DNA of 64,000 bases. Origin: WHSW01 sp963767285. GTDB lineage: Bacteria > Actinomycetota > Thermoleophilia > Solirubrobacterales > 70-9. Both the position numbers and the translations under genes were made by a program. Shown here piece by piece: positions 39,790 to 48,831 of the stretch. Position 1 is the stretch's first letter. Each line of letters opens with the position of its first letter. The notes below the pieces were generated by a model, which saw only the letters and a program-made list of their open reading frames with translations, did no database searches and was not told the origin of the DNA. Where the stretch lies: the NCBI GenBank assembly GCA_963767285.1, contig CAVYDJ010000004.1, positions 868,001-932,000 of the forward strand, read 5' to 3'.

Positions 39790-41450
39790 GTAGCCCGGTA
39801 CGCATCCTGCCGCTCGGGGGACTGGGCGAGATCGGCAAGAACATGACCGTGTTCGAGCGCGACGGCCGGCTCGTCGTCGTCGACACCGGGTTGATGTTCC
39901 CCACCGCCGAGATGCTCGGCATCGACCTCGTCCTGCCCGACTTCGACTACCTGCGCAATCGCGCCGACGACATCGAGGCGATCGTGCTCACCCATGCGCA
40001 CGAGGACCACGTCGGCGCGCTGCCATTCGTACTGCGCGAGATCGGGATGCCACCGGCGATCTACAGCGGACCGCTGACGATCGGGCTGGTGCGCTCGAAG
40101 CTCGAGGAGCACAAGCTGCGCGACGCGCCACTGACCGTGCTCGAGCTCGGAGAGCGCCGTAAGGCCGGGCCATTCGAGATCGAGATGATCCACATGTCGC
40201 ATTCGATTCCCGACGCCCGCGCCGTCGCCCTGCATACGGACCTCGGGGCGATCCTGGTCACCGGCGATTACCGCTTCGACCAGACGCCGGTGGACGGGCG
40301 CCCGGCGGACATCGCCCGGCTCGCCGAGCTCGGCTCCGAGGGAGTGCTCTGCCTTTGCGGCGACTCGACCAACGCCGACCGCCCGGGGATCGCCGGGTCG
40401 GAATCGGCCGTCGGCCCGGCGCTGCTGCAGGAGTTCTCGCGCTGCGAGGGCCGGATCATCGTGACCTGCTTCGCCTCCAACGTGCACCGCGTCCAGCAGG
40501 TGATCGACGCCGCGGCGCAGCTCGACCGCAAGGTGGCGCTCGTCGGCCGCTCGATGCGCAAGAACTTCAACATCGCCTCCAACCTGGGGATCGCCAACGC
40601 CCCGGACGGTTTGCTGATCTCGCCGAAGGAGATCGAGGACTTCCCCGACCACAAGGTGATCGCGATCTCGACCGGCAGTCAGGGCGAGCCGCTCTCCGCG
40701 CTGCGGCGAATGGCGTTCAACGACCACCGCGACGTCGAGCTGCACTCCGGCGACACCGTGATCTTCTCGGCGACCCCGGTGCCGGGCAACGAGCGCTCGG
40801 TCAACGAGACGATCGACCGGATCTTCGAGATCGGCGCCCGCGTGATCACGGCGGCCGAGGCGCCGATCCACGTCTCCGGCCACGGCTCGCGCGAGGAGCT
40901 GAAGCTGATGCTCAACCTGACCAGGCCCAAGCACGTGTTCCCCTTCCACGGCGACTTCAAGCGCATCTCGCTGCACGCCGAGCTCGCCGAGTCGGTCGGG
41001 ATCCCGCCGGAGCGGATCCACAAGGGCCGTAACGGCCTGCCGCTCGAGATCGACGCCGACGGCGCCGCGTTCGGCAAGCAGGAGCAGTCCGGGATGATCT
41101 TCGTCGACGGGGTCGACATCGGCGATCCCGACGACGTCGCCCTGCGCGACCGCCGCACGCTCTCGGCCGATGGCGTCTTCATCGTGGTCGCCACCGTCGA
41201 CGCCGACGACGGCAGCTCGGTCGCGCCCCCGGAGCTGATCTTCCGCGGCGTGCCGTTCATGGAGGACGCCGACGATGCGCTTTTGGAGGAGGTCCGTGAC
41301 GTCGTCGAGGACTCGCTTGCCAGGCTCGCCGAGGAGGGCGTGACCGAGCCGGTGCTCCTACAGCAGGACCTCCACGACGACATCGCCGCGTTCGTCTACG
41401 ACCGCTTGCGGCGACGGCCGATGATCCTCCCGGTGGTGGTTGAGGTCTAG
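39786..41450 (+). CDS. rnj: Ribonuclease J
   Basis: Beta-CASP metallo-beta-lactamase enzyme with endo- and 5'-exonuclease activity, a central mRNA-decay and rRNA-maturation enzyme in Gram-positives. The 554-residue protein begins VRILPLGGLGEIGKNMTVFE, has the zinc motif THAHEDHVGALPF, CGDSTNADR, the beta-CASP segment and the C-terminal SGHGSREELKLML with HVFPFHGDFK. The TTG start overlaps the dapA stop. The dapA-rnj pairing is conserved in actinobacteria. Confidence 0.95.
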   Translation: MSSPVRILPLGGLGEIGKNMTVFERDGRLVVVDTGLMFPTAEMLGIDLVLPDFDYLRNRADDIEAIVLTHAHEDHVGALPFVLREIGMPPAIYSGPLTIGLVRSKLEEHKLRDAPLTVLELGERRKAGPFEIEMIHMSHSIPDARAVALHTDLGAILVTGDYRFDQTPVDGRPADIARLAELGSEGVLCLCGDSTNADRPGIAGSESAVGPALLQEFSRCEGRIIVTCFASNVHRVQQVIDAAAQLDRKVALVGRSMRKNFNIASNLGIANAPDGLLISPKEIEDFPDHKVIAISTGSQGEPLSALRRMAFNDHRDVELHSGDTVIFSATPVPGNERSVNETIDRIFEIGARVITAAEAPIHVSGHGSREELKLMLNLTRPKHVFPFHGDFKRISLHAELAESVGIPPERIHKGRNGLPLEIDADGAAFGKQEQSGMIFVDGVDIGDPDDVALRDRRTLSADGVFIVVATVDADDGSSVAPPELIFRGVPFMEDADDALLEEVRDVVEDSLARLAEEGVTEPVLLQQDLHDDIAAFVYDRLRRRPMILPVVVEV

Positions 41451-41529
41451 GTCGAGCCGGCCTCCGGGCGCTGGACGGATGTCGCGCCGGCGGGTCGCGA
41501 CTTTCCCTCGTCGCCGGGGTTCCTGCGGC

Positions 41530-41535
41530 TAAGGT
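41530..41535 (+). promoter_or_regulatory. -10 box TAAGGT of the secreted metallopeptidase
   Basis: TAAGGT ends 6 nt before the ATG at 41542 and immediately before an in-frame ATG at 41536; the spacing favours the second. Confidence 0.5.
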
Positions 41536-41541
41536 ATGCAA

Positions 41542-43038
41542 ATGGCAGGGACCGCCCGCACATCCATCCGGGCGGCGATCGCGATCGCCGCCATCCTCCC
41601 GATCTTCGCCGCCACGGCGTCCGCGGATCCGCTGGCGCGCACCGTGGTCCGCGCGGACGCTCCGCGCGCCGAGCTGAGCCTGATGCGCTCGACCCCGGTC
41701 CCCGGGGGAGGGCTGATCCACCGCTATGCCCAGCGGGTAGGCGGCCTGCCCGTCTTCGACGCGGAGGTAGTCGCCGTCGCCGTCCCGAGCGGCGGGACGG
41801 AGTTGATCTCCGACTCGACCGTCGCCGGGATCGACGCCCCCGATGACGGGGAGACGATCTCGAGCGCTGCCGCAATCGATCGGGCCGGCGCGATCGTCGG
41901 GCTCGAGCGCCTGCGCGCACCGGGGTCCGCGGAGCTCGGGATCGACCGGGCGAGCGGCGACCTCGTCTGGCGCGTTCAGATCCCGGCCTGGAAGCCGCTC
42001 GGGGACTTCGAGGTCACCCTCGACGCCGCCTCCGGCGAGCAATTGCGGGTCCGCGATCTGCTCCAGCACCTGACCGGGACCGCGAACATCTTCAATCCGA
42101 ATCCCGTCACGGCGCAGGGGTTCAGCTACGCCGGGCTCAAGGACCGCAAGGACAAGGACTCGGCGCTGCTCACCTCGCTGCGGGTTCCGGTCACGCTCGA
42201 GCGGTTGACCGATGGCAAGGGTTGCCTGAAGGGCCAGTACGCCGATTCGCGGCTCGGCGCGAAGGGCAAGGAGGTCTGCTCGAAGAACGCCGACTTCACC
42301 GGCGCGACCCGCTCGCAGGGCAACTTCGAGGCGGTGATGGCCTACTTCCACGTCGACCGCCAGCGTTTCTACGCCGAAAGCCTCGGGCTGTCGCAGGCGC
42401 TGCGGAAGAAGCCGCAGAAGATCTTCTCGAACGCGATCCCCGACGACAACTCGTTCTACTCGACGTTCGACCACTCGATGGTCTTCGGAACCGGCGGGAT
42501 CGACGACGCCGAGGACGCGGACGTGATCGCCCACGAGTACGGGCATTCGCTTCAGGACCAGGCGTCGCCGGGCTCGCTTAACACCGGCCGCCAGGGCGGG
42601 ACCCTGGCCGAGGGCTACGGCGACTACATGGCTGCGGCGATGTCCGCGCTGACGACCGGCGGCAGCCCGGCCGACGCCTGCATCTTCGACTGGGACGGAA
42701 TCCCCTACTCGCCGACCGGCACCTGCGGGCGGACCGCGGAGACCAAGCTCGACGTCAAGAAGGCGGAGGACCGCTGCGGCGGTGAGATTCATTGCGTCGG
42801 CGAGGTCTACGCGTCGATGCTGCTCGACCTGCGTGTCGCGCTCGGCGTCGATGCTGCGGGCCTTTCGGTCATGGATCGGATCGTGCTCGAGGCCAACTTC
42901 ATGGGCAGCAAGAAGACCAACTACAAGTCGACTGCCAAGGCGCTGCTGGCCGCCGACGACCTGCTCTACGCCGGCGAGCACAAGCCGACGATCCAAGCCG
43001 CGCTCACCGCCCGCAAGTTCTGCGGCAACGTCTGCTGA
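41542..43038 (+). CDS. Secreted thermolysin/fungalysin-like metallopeptidase
   Basis: A 498-residue exported zinc peptidase. A signal peptide (AAIAIAAILPIFAATASA) is followed by an FTP-type propeptide region (YAQRVGGLPVFDAEVVAV, VWRVQIPAWKPLGDFEVTLD in part) and the catalytic domain, with HEYGHSLQDQ as HExxH and GGTLAEGYGDYMAA supplying the third ligand Glu, the M36/M4 arrangement. Four or more cysteines in the mature part suggest disulphides. ATG 41542 fits the -10 spacing; ATG 41536 would add two residues. It probably degrades extracellular proteins. Confidence 0.85.
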   Translation: MAGTARTSIRAAIAIAAILPIFAATASADPLARTVVRADAPRAELSLMRSTPVPGGGLIHRYAQRVGGLPVFDAEVVAVAVPSGGTELISDSTVAGIDAPDDGETISSAAAIDRAGAIVGLERLRAPGSAELGIDRASGDLVWRVQIPAWKPLGDFEVTLDAASGEQLRVRDLLQHLTGTANIFNPNPVTAQGFSYAGLKDRKDKDSALLTSLRVPVTLERLTDGKGCLKGQYADSRLGAKGKEVCSKNADFTGATRSQGNFEAVMAYFHVDRQRFYAESLGLSQALRKKPQKIFSNAIPDDNSFYSTFDHSMVFGTGGIDDAEDADVIAHEYGHSLQDQASPGSLNTGRQGGTLAEGYGDYMAAAMSALTTGGSPADACIFDWDGIPYSPTGTCGRTAETKLDVKKAEDRCGGEIHCVGEVYASMLLDLRVALGVDAAGLSVMDRIVLEANFMGSKKTNYKSTAKALLAADDLLYAGEHKPTIQAALTARKFCGNVC

Positions 43039-43042
43039 CTCG

Positions 43043-43097
43043 GGCGGGCCAGAAAGGTGGCCCGCCAGCGTTCAGGGAGGGGAGACGCTGGCGGGCC
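43043..43097. terminator. Competing hairpins between convergent genes
   Basis: GGCGGGCCA (43043-43051) pairs with TGGCCCGCC (43058-43066). The same 3' arm also belongs to a 13-bp perfect inverted repeat, GGCCCGCCAGCGT (43059-43071) with ACGCTGGCGGGCC (43085-43097). The two folds exclude each other. A further ATTGGC/GCCAAT pair lies at 43100-43126. The site separates the peptidase and the convergent sensor kinase and may terminate from both sides, though no U-tract is present. The rest of the 175-nt gap shows nothing else. Confidence 0.65.
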
Positions 43098-43213
43098 TGA
43101 TTGGCTCAGACTCAGAACTGGCCAATGGATGCCCGGCGAGGCACTGTCGGGGGTGACCTCGTCGGGCGGTGTCTCGTCCGGCCCGAAACGTATGAGCGAC
43201 TTGTAAAGGAGCC

Positions 43214-44677
43214 TTAAAGAACGGCGGCGCCGCTGCGGGTGGGATCGCCGAGCGGCAGATGGACGGCAAAGCGCGCCCCGCCGGCCTCCGAATGACCGAC
43301 GTCGACCCGCCCGTTGTGGGAGGTGGCGACGGCCTTGACGATCGCGAGGCCAAGGCCGGTGCCCGAGTCGGCGTTGAGGTCGGCCGGGCCGGTGCCGCGG
43401 ACGAAGCGGGCGAAGATCTGGGCGCCCAGCTCCTCCGGCAGCCCGGGCCCGTCGTCGGCAACCTCGAGGACCGCCTCGCCGCCGCTACCGGCGCCGAGGG
43501 TAACGGTGACGGTCGAGCCCTCCGGCGTGTGGCGGACTCCGTTCTCGACCAGGTTGACGACCAGCCGGTGCAGATCGTCGGGGTTGCCCTCGACCGGGAC
43601 CGCGCCGCTCGCCTCGAGCTCGAGCCGGTGATCGCCCGCCATCGGGCGCACCTCGGCGATCGCCCCGGTGGCGATCTCGGTCAGGTCGCAGCTGCGCCGC
43701 GGCCCGGCTCGCCCGGCGTCGGCGCGGGCGAGCAGCAGCAGGTCGGCGACCAACCGGCGCATCCGCCTCGAGGACCCCAGGGCCCCCGCGACGATCTCCT
43801 CCTCGTCGGCGTCGGCGCCGCGTGCCGCGAAGCTGGCCTCGAGTAGCTCGAGATTGGCGAGGATGCTCGTCAGCGGCGTGCGCAGCTCATGGGAGGCGTC
43901 GGCGACGAAGTCGCGCTGGGCCTGGATCATCTGCTGGGTCTCGGCCCGTGCGGCGTCCAGCTCTCGCAGCATCAGATCGAGCGTCCTCGCCAGCTCCGCG
44001 ACCTCGTCGTCGGACTCGGGCATCGGAATCCGCCGCGACGGGTCGCGGGTGGTCGCGATCCCGCGCGCCGCGGCCGTCAGCGAGGAGATCGGCCGCATCG
44101 CCCGGCCGGCGACCGCGAGCCCGGCGAGGGCCGCCAAAGCGGTGCCGCCGACCACCCCGAGGGCGAGGAAGAGCCAGAGCTCGCCGAGCGTGTCCTCCAG
44201 GGAGTCGCGGCTGCGCGCGTACTGGAGGTAGAGAGGCGGGATCGAGTTGTCCGAGAGCACGACGGAGACGGCGTCGAAGTTCCCCACCTCCCGGACGAGC
44301 CCCACGTCGGGTGGACCGAGGTCCGGGGCGCCGGGCGTCTGGGCGGGAAGGCCGTTTTGAGTCGGGACCACGTTGCCCTCGCCGTCGACGATCCTGACTG
44401 CGGCATCGCCGGTCATCGCGAGGCCGAAGACGTCCGGCCCCGAGATCCCCTCCGCGGCCGGACGGTCGAGCTCGAAGTTGTTTCGCAGCTGGCTCGCGAC
44501 GCTGAGCAGCTCCTGGTGGAAATCGTCCTTGACCCGCTCGGTGGCCAATCGCCCGACGACGAGCGCGAAGACGACGAGGATCAGCAGCGTCAGGCCGGCC
44601 GAGACCCCCGCCAGGCGCCAGCGGACCGGCCAGCGCCTGATCGAGAGCGGGAACCGGGGTCTGCCCGGTTCAGCCAT
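43214..44677 (-). CDS. Sensor histidine kinase
   Basis: A 487-residue membrane sensor kinase. Two transmembrane segments (GVSAGLTLLILVVFALVVG near residue 25 and FLALGVVGGTALAALAGLAV near residue 160) flank an extracytoplasmic sensor region; then come a HAMP linker, the phospho-acceptor His in DFVADASHELRTPLTS, and the ATPase with NLVENGVRHTP, VADDGPGLPEE and GTGLGLAIVKAVA. The ATG overlaps the response-regulator stop by 8 nt. The signal sensed is unknown. It is convergent with the secreted peptidase. Confidence 0.93.
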   Translation of the reverse strand: MAEPGRPRFPLSIRRWPVRWRLAGVSAGLTLLILVVFALVVGRLATERVKDDFHQELLSVASQLRNNFELDRPAAEGISGPDVFGLAMTGDAAVRIVDGEGNVVPTQNGLPAQTPGAPDLGPPDVGLVREVGNFDAVSVVLSDNSIPPLYLQYARSRDSLEDTLGELWLFLALGVVGGTALAALAGLAVAGRAMRPISSLTAAARGIATTRDPSRRIPMPESDDEVAELARTLDLMLRELDAARAETQQMIQAQRDFVADASHELRTPLTSILANLELLEASFAARGADADEEEIVAGALGSSRRMRRLVADLLLLARADAGRAGPRRSCDLTEIATGAIAEVRPMAGDHRLELEASGAVPVEGNPDDLHRLVVNLVENGVRHTPEGSTVTVTLGAGSGGEAVLEVADDGPGLPEELGAQIFARFVRGTGPADLNADSGTGLGLAIVKAVATSHNGRVDVGHSEAGGARFAVHLPLGDPTRSGAAVL

Positions 44678-45371
44678 TGCCCGCGGCGGCTCGGATCACG
44701 TACCCGGCGCCCCGCTTGGTCTGCAGGAGGCGGGGCTCGTCGCCCTCCTCGAGCTTGCGCCGCAGGTTGGAGATGAAGACGTCGATCGTGTTCGTCATCG
44801 CCAGTGGGTCGTAGCCCCAGACCTCCTCCAGCAGACGTTCACGCGAGACGACGAGACGCTGGTTGCGCATCAGGTACTCGAGCAGCTCGAACTCGCGGTT
44901 GGTGAGCTCGATCTCGCGCTCGCCCCTTGTCACCTCGCGGGTGTCGGGGTTCAGCCGGAGGTCGCCGACGACGAGCGCGGCGCTGCCGCGCGGCGGGCGC
45001 CGGCGCATCAAAGCGCGCATCCGGGCCAGCAGCTCCTGGCGCTCGAACGGCTTCGCGAGGTAGTCGTCGGCGCCCGAGTCGAGCCCCTCGACGCGGTTCT
45101 CGAGGTCCGTGCGTGCCGTGAGCATCAGGATCGGGACGTCGGACTCCGCCCGCAGCCGGCGGCAGACCTCGACCCCGTCGAGGCCCGGCAGGCCGAGGTC
45201 GAGGATCACGAGGTCGGGCACGAACTCCTCCGCGGCGCGAAGCGCGTCGACTCCGTCGGCAGAGGACCGCACCTCGTGGCCCTCCTGGCGCAGCGTGCGG
45301 CGGAGCACGTCGGCGATCGCCTCGTCGTCCTCGACGACCAGCACCCGACCCGCGTGTTCGGAGTCCGACAT
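44670..45371 (-). CDS. OmpR-family response regulator
   Basis: Partner of the adjacent kinase. The receiver domain has VLVVEDDEAIADVL, phospho-acceptor Asp in LVILDLGLPGLDG, the Thr/Lys of LTART and AKPFERQEL; the C-terminal winged helix ends VFISNLRRKLEEGDEPRLLQTKRGAGY-like (ISNLRRKLEEG, TKRGAGYVIR). 233 residues. On the minus strand a -10 box TACCCT (45386-45381) lies 9 nt before the ATG and 6 nt before a GTG directly in front of it. The gene diverges from ftsK. Confidence 0.94.
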   Translation of the reverse strand: MSDSEHAGRVLVVEDDEAIADVLRRTLRQEGHEVRSSADGVDALRAAEEFVPDLVILDLGLPGLDGVEVCRRLRAESDVPILMLTARTDLENRVEGLDSGADDYLAKPFERQELLARMRALMRRRPPRGSAALVVGDLRLNPDTREVTRGEREIELTNREFELLEYLMRNQRLVVSRERLLEEVWGYDPLAMTNTIDVFISNLRRKLEEGDEPRLLQTKRGAGYVIRAAAGNG

Positions 45372-45380
45372 CACATTGAG

Positions 45381-45386
45381 AGGGTA
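45381..45386 (-). promoter_or_regulatory. -10 box TACCCT of the two-component operon
   Basis: Minus-strand TACCCT ends 6 nt before a GTGATG pair, the same arrangement as at the PHP-domain gene near 1635. Confidence 0.5.
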
Positions 45387-45504
45387 GACGCGAAAACGGG
45401 CGATCCGGCCGATCTTTAGCGCCCGTTTACCGGCGCGCAGGGGACCGTGCGCCCCCGTCGAAGTCTCAGGCACGGAGCGGGCGTCCGCTCGCTGACCGCT
45501 GAGC

Positions 45505-48015
45505 ATGATCTACCCCTGGACGAAGCCGAAGCCGACGCGCCGCGCCAAGAAGCCGGCGTCGCGGCGGCGCGCCCCCGCCTCCAAGCGGCGCGAGCGCCCG
45601 GACCCGCGGGATTGGGTCGAGGGGTTCGAGCAGCGGCACTACGACGTGATCGGGCTCGTCCTCGTCGCGGCGGCCGTCTACCTGTCGTTCGTCCTCTACC
45701 TCGGCTGGGACGGGGGCCGGGTCGGCGGCTGGCTCGCCGAGGGGCTCGAGCAGGCCTTCGGCCGGATCTCCTACGTGATCCCGGTCGCGCTCTTCGCCTG
45801 GGGCGTCTCGTTGATCGCACGCCCCTGGATCAAGACTCCTTCGGCGCTCAACGCCGGCGGCATTCTGGTCCTTGCGGCGCTGCTGCTGGCCTTCGCAGCG
45901 CAGACCGCCGGACTCGGGCCGGAGCGCCCGCACCGCCACGACTACTTCGAGCAGAAGTTCATGGTCGCGCATGGTGGCGCGGTCGGCGAGGGCCTGTACT
46001 GGGCCTCGACCTCGCTGTTCCAGCGGCTCGGCGCCCACATCCTGGTCATCCTGATGTTCGTCTCCGGGGCCCTGCTGCTGACGGGGACGACGCTCGGCGC
46101 GGTGTTCGGGGCGACCGGCCGGGCCGTCAAGCGGGCCGGCACGGGCACCCGCGAGGTCGCCCGCACGGTGCGGACGCAGCGGTCCGCGGAGGAGCCCTGG
46201 GATGTCCCGTCGGACTCCGAGATCGCGATCACCCGCACCCGCGACACCGAGAGCTTCGAGACGGAACGCCTCGCGCCCGAGCCCGACGAGGAGGCCGACA
46301 CGATTGCGATCCGGGCTGCCGAGGACGACGGCGGCTGGGATGCCGACGACGACGACGAGTTCCCGGCCGATCTGGCGCCCGGCACGCCCGCAGGCGAAGC
46401 CGAGGACGTGGCCGGCAGGTTTTCCGGCGAACGCGTCGTCGAGGAGCAGGGTTTGGGCGTCACCCCGCAGGGAAGCCGGCGCACCAAGGAGGGGATCACC
46501 GAGTCCGACGAGGTCGAGTACAAGCTGCCGCCGACCAAGGCGCTGGAGAAGGGCAAGGCCGACCCGGGCCCGGACATGCGCGACCGCGAAGCGACCGCGA
46601 GCGCCCTCCTCGAGTCGCTGCGCCATTTCGGGATCGAGGCGCGGCTCCTCGGCACGGTCAGCGGCCCGCACGTGAGCCGCTACGAGCTCCAGCTCGCGCC
46701 CGGAACGAAGGTCGCCAAGGTCGCTCAGCTCAAGGACGACCTCGCCTACGCGCTCGCCTCGACCGACATCCGCATCCTCGCCCCGATCCCCGGCAAGAAG
46801 GCGGTCGGGGTCGAGGTTCCCAACCAGCGCCGTCGCCTGGTCCGCCTCGGCGATCTCCACAGTGAGCGGCCGAAGGGAGCGTCGCCCCTGTTCGCCTGGC
46901 TCGGCAAGGACGTTTCGGGCCAGACCGTGAACGCCGATCTGGCGCTGATGCCGCACGTGCTGGTCGCCGGTACCACCGGGTCGGGAAAGTCGGGCTGTAT
47001 CAACGCGATCCTGACCTCGATCCTCATGCACGCCTCGCCGAACGAGGTCCGGATGGTGCTCGTCGACCCGAAGCGCGTCGAGCTCAACCACTACGAGCGG
47101 ATCCCGCACCTGCTCACGCCGGTGGTCACGAACCCGCGGCTGGCGGCCAACGTGCTCGCCAACCTGATCGGCGAGATGGAGAGCCGGTACTCCGTGATGA
47201 GCGAGGCTCGGGCGCGCAGCCTGGTGGAGCTCAACCGGGTCCGCAAGCGCAAGGGCGAGCACCCGCTTCCGCACATCCTCTGTGTGATCGACGAGCTTGC
47301 AGACCTGATGATGGTCGCGCCGGCCGAGGTCGAGGACTCGATCATCCGCCTCGCTCAGAAGGCGCGGGCGATCGGGATCCACCTGGTCCTGGCGACGCAG
47401 CGTCCCTCGACCGACGTGATCACGGGAACGATCAAGGTCAACATCCCGTCGCGGATCGCGTTCGCGGTCGCCTCGCAGGTCGATTCGCGCGTGATCCTGG
47501 ACGGCGGGGGCGCCGAGACGCTGCTCGGACAGGGCGACATGCTGTTCCGCCCGGTCGGAACGTCGAAGATGAACCGGATCCAGGGCGCATTCGTGACCGA
47601 GGACGAGATCGCCCGCGTCTGCAACTTCTGGGCCAAGCAGGGCGAGCCCCACTTCGACGAGGAGCTGCTGGAGGCCAAGGAGCCCGAGCTCGAGGAGGGC
47701 GCCGATGGCGACTTCTCGCCCGATCAGGACGACCTGCTCGCCGACGCTGCGCGGATCGTGGTCGAGTCCGAGACCGCCTCGGTCTCGATGATCCAGCGCC
47801 GCCTGCGCGTCGGCTACACGCGCGCCGGGCGCCTGATCGACATGCTCGAGCGCCGCGGGATCATCTCCGGCTACGAGGGCTCCAAGCCGCGCCAGGTGCT
47901 CGTCTCGTTCGCCGATCTCCCGCGGATCCTCGGCCAGGGTGGCGGGGCTCCCGACGAGACCGAGCCAGAGAGCGGCGACACCACCGAGACCGAGCTCGAG
48001 CCGCTCGAGAGCTGA
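45505..48015 (+). CDS. ftsK: DNA translocase FtsK/SpoIIIE
   Basis: Pumps chromosome DNA through the division septum. The 836-residue protein has a basic N-terminus, four transmembrane segments within residues 45-210, an acidic linker (about 225-330), the motor with Walker A AGTTGSGKSGCI and Walker B ILCVIDELADLMM, and the C-terminal gamma winged helix that reads polarity sequences (VSMIQRRLRVGYTRAGRLID). The linker is short compared with E. coli. A 6-bp inverted repeat GAGCGG/CCGCTC (45475-45490) precedes the gene. It diverges from the two-component operon, 133 nt apart. Confidence 0.96.
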   Translation: MIYPWTKPKPTRRAKKPASRRRAPASKRRERPDPRDWVEGFEQRHYDVIGLVLVAAAVYLSFVLYLGWDGGRVGGWLAEGLEQAFGRISYVIPVALFAWGVSLIARPWIKTPSALNAGGILVLAALLLAFAAQTAGLGPERPHRHDYFEQKFMVAHGGAVGEGLYWASTSLFQRLGAHILVILMFVSGALLLTGTTLGAVFGATGRAVKRAGTGTREVARTVRTQRSAEEPWDVPSDSEIAITRTRDTESFETERLAPEPDEEADTIAIRAAEDDGGWDADDDDEFPADLAPGTPAGEAEDVAGRFSGERVVEEQGLGVTPQGSRRTKEGITESDEVEYKLPPTKALEKGKADPGPDMRDREATASALLESLRHFGIEARLLGTVSGPHVSRYELQLAPGTKVAKVAQLKDDLAYALASTDIRILAPIPGKKAVGVEVPNQRRRLVRLGDLHSERPKGASPLFAWLGKDVSGQTVNADLALMPHVLVAGTTGSGKSGCINAILTSILMHASPNEVRMVLVDPKRVELNHYERIPHLLTPVVTNPRLAANVLANLIGEMESRYSVMSEARARSLVELNRVRKRKGEHPLPHILCVIDELADLMMVAPAEVEDSIIRLAQKARAIGIHLVLATQRPSTDVITGTIKVNIPSRIAFAVASQVDSRVILDGGGAETLLGQGDMLFRPVGTSKMNRIQGAFVTEDEIARVCNFWAKQGEPHFDEELLEAKEPELEEGADGDFSPDQDDLLADAARIVVESETASVSMIQRRLRVGYTRAGRLIDMLERRGIISGYEGSKPRQVLVSFADLPRILGQGGGAPDETEPESGDTTETELEPLES

Positions 48016-48054
48016 GCAAACATCGCGGGCGACGGGCCGCGACAATACGCCGCG

Positions 48055-48831
48055 ATGAGCGGCGAACGGCCGGGTGAGATGCGGATCGGGGCCGAGCTGG
48101 CGGCTGCGCGCGAGCGCGCCGGGCTCGACCTCGCAACCGTCGCCGGCCGGACGAAGATCCGCTCCCGCTACATCGAGGCGCTCGAGGACGAGCGCTGGGA
48201 CGAGCTGCCGAGCCGCGCCTACGGCAAGGGCTTCCTGCGCACCTACGCGGAGCTGCTCGGACTCGACGCGGAGACGATCGTCGACGAGTACCGCCGCCAG
48301 GTCGAGGCGGGTCAGGAGCTCTCCATGCACCCGCTCGGCGACGCGGTGCTCGAGGAGCGCCGGCGCCGCCCACAGCCGGGCGGGGGCCCGAGCATCGGCC
48401 TGCTGCTCGGACTCGCCGCGGCGGTCGTGCTCGGGGTCGCGCTGGTGATCGCGCTGGTCGGCGGCGGCGAGGACGACAAGCCGGCCGGCACCGCCAAGAA
48501 GCCGCAGCGCGATGACCACGATCAGGTCAGGCCGGAGGGGACCGTGGACCTGATGCTCGCCGTCAAGGGCCCGGTCGAGGTCTGCCTGCTCGGCGGCGGA
48601 GGCGAGGAGCTGATCGACGGCCAGGTCCTGGCGGGCGGGGACCGCGAGCGCTTCGAGCGCCAGCAGTTCGAGCTGCGGTTCCCCAAGGGGTTCGAGGCAG
48701 ACCAGCTGAACGTCAAGCTCGACGGCGACGAGCGGCGGCTACCGAAGGCCGATGGGCCGGCGGCCTACGAGATCGTGGCGCCGCGGCACGTGGCGCTCGC
48801 CGCCAAGCCGCCGAAGGAGACCTGCCCGTGA
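48055..48831 (+). CDS. RodZ-like membrane helix-turn-helix protein
   Basis: A 258-residue bitopic protein. The N-terminal Xre-type HTH (IGAELAAARERAGLDLATVAG, LPSRAYGKGFLRTYAELLGL) is followed by a basic stretch, one transmembrane segment (IGLLLGLAAAVVLGVALVIAL) and a DUF4115-like C-terminal beta domain with KGPVEVCLLGGGGE. RodZ proteins link cell-wall synthesis and shape to the cytoskeleton; no mreB is in this window. GACAAT precedes the ATG by 8 nt and may be its -10. It overlaps cinA by 4 nt. Confidence 0.85.
   Translation: MSGERPGEMRIGAELAAARERAGLDLATVAGRTKIRSRYIEALEDERWDELPSRAYGKGFLRTYAELLGLDAETIVDEYRRQVEAGQELSMHPLGDAVLEERRRRPQPGGGPSIGLLLGLAAAVVLGVALVIALVGGGEDDKPAGTAKKPQRDDHDQVRPEGTVDLMLAVKGPVEVCLLGGGGEELIDGQVLAGGDRERFERQQFELRFPKGFEADQLNVKLDGDERRLPKADGPAAYEIVAPRHVALAAKPPKETCP

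Noticed and set aside
45466..48519. Antisense open frame of over 1000 codons across ftsK (minus strand)
   Set aside because: It lies opposite a clear ftsK and rodZ-like gene, has Arg/Asp/Val-rich low-information sequence and no family motif; long spurious frames are expected in GC-rich DNA.
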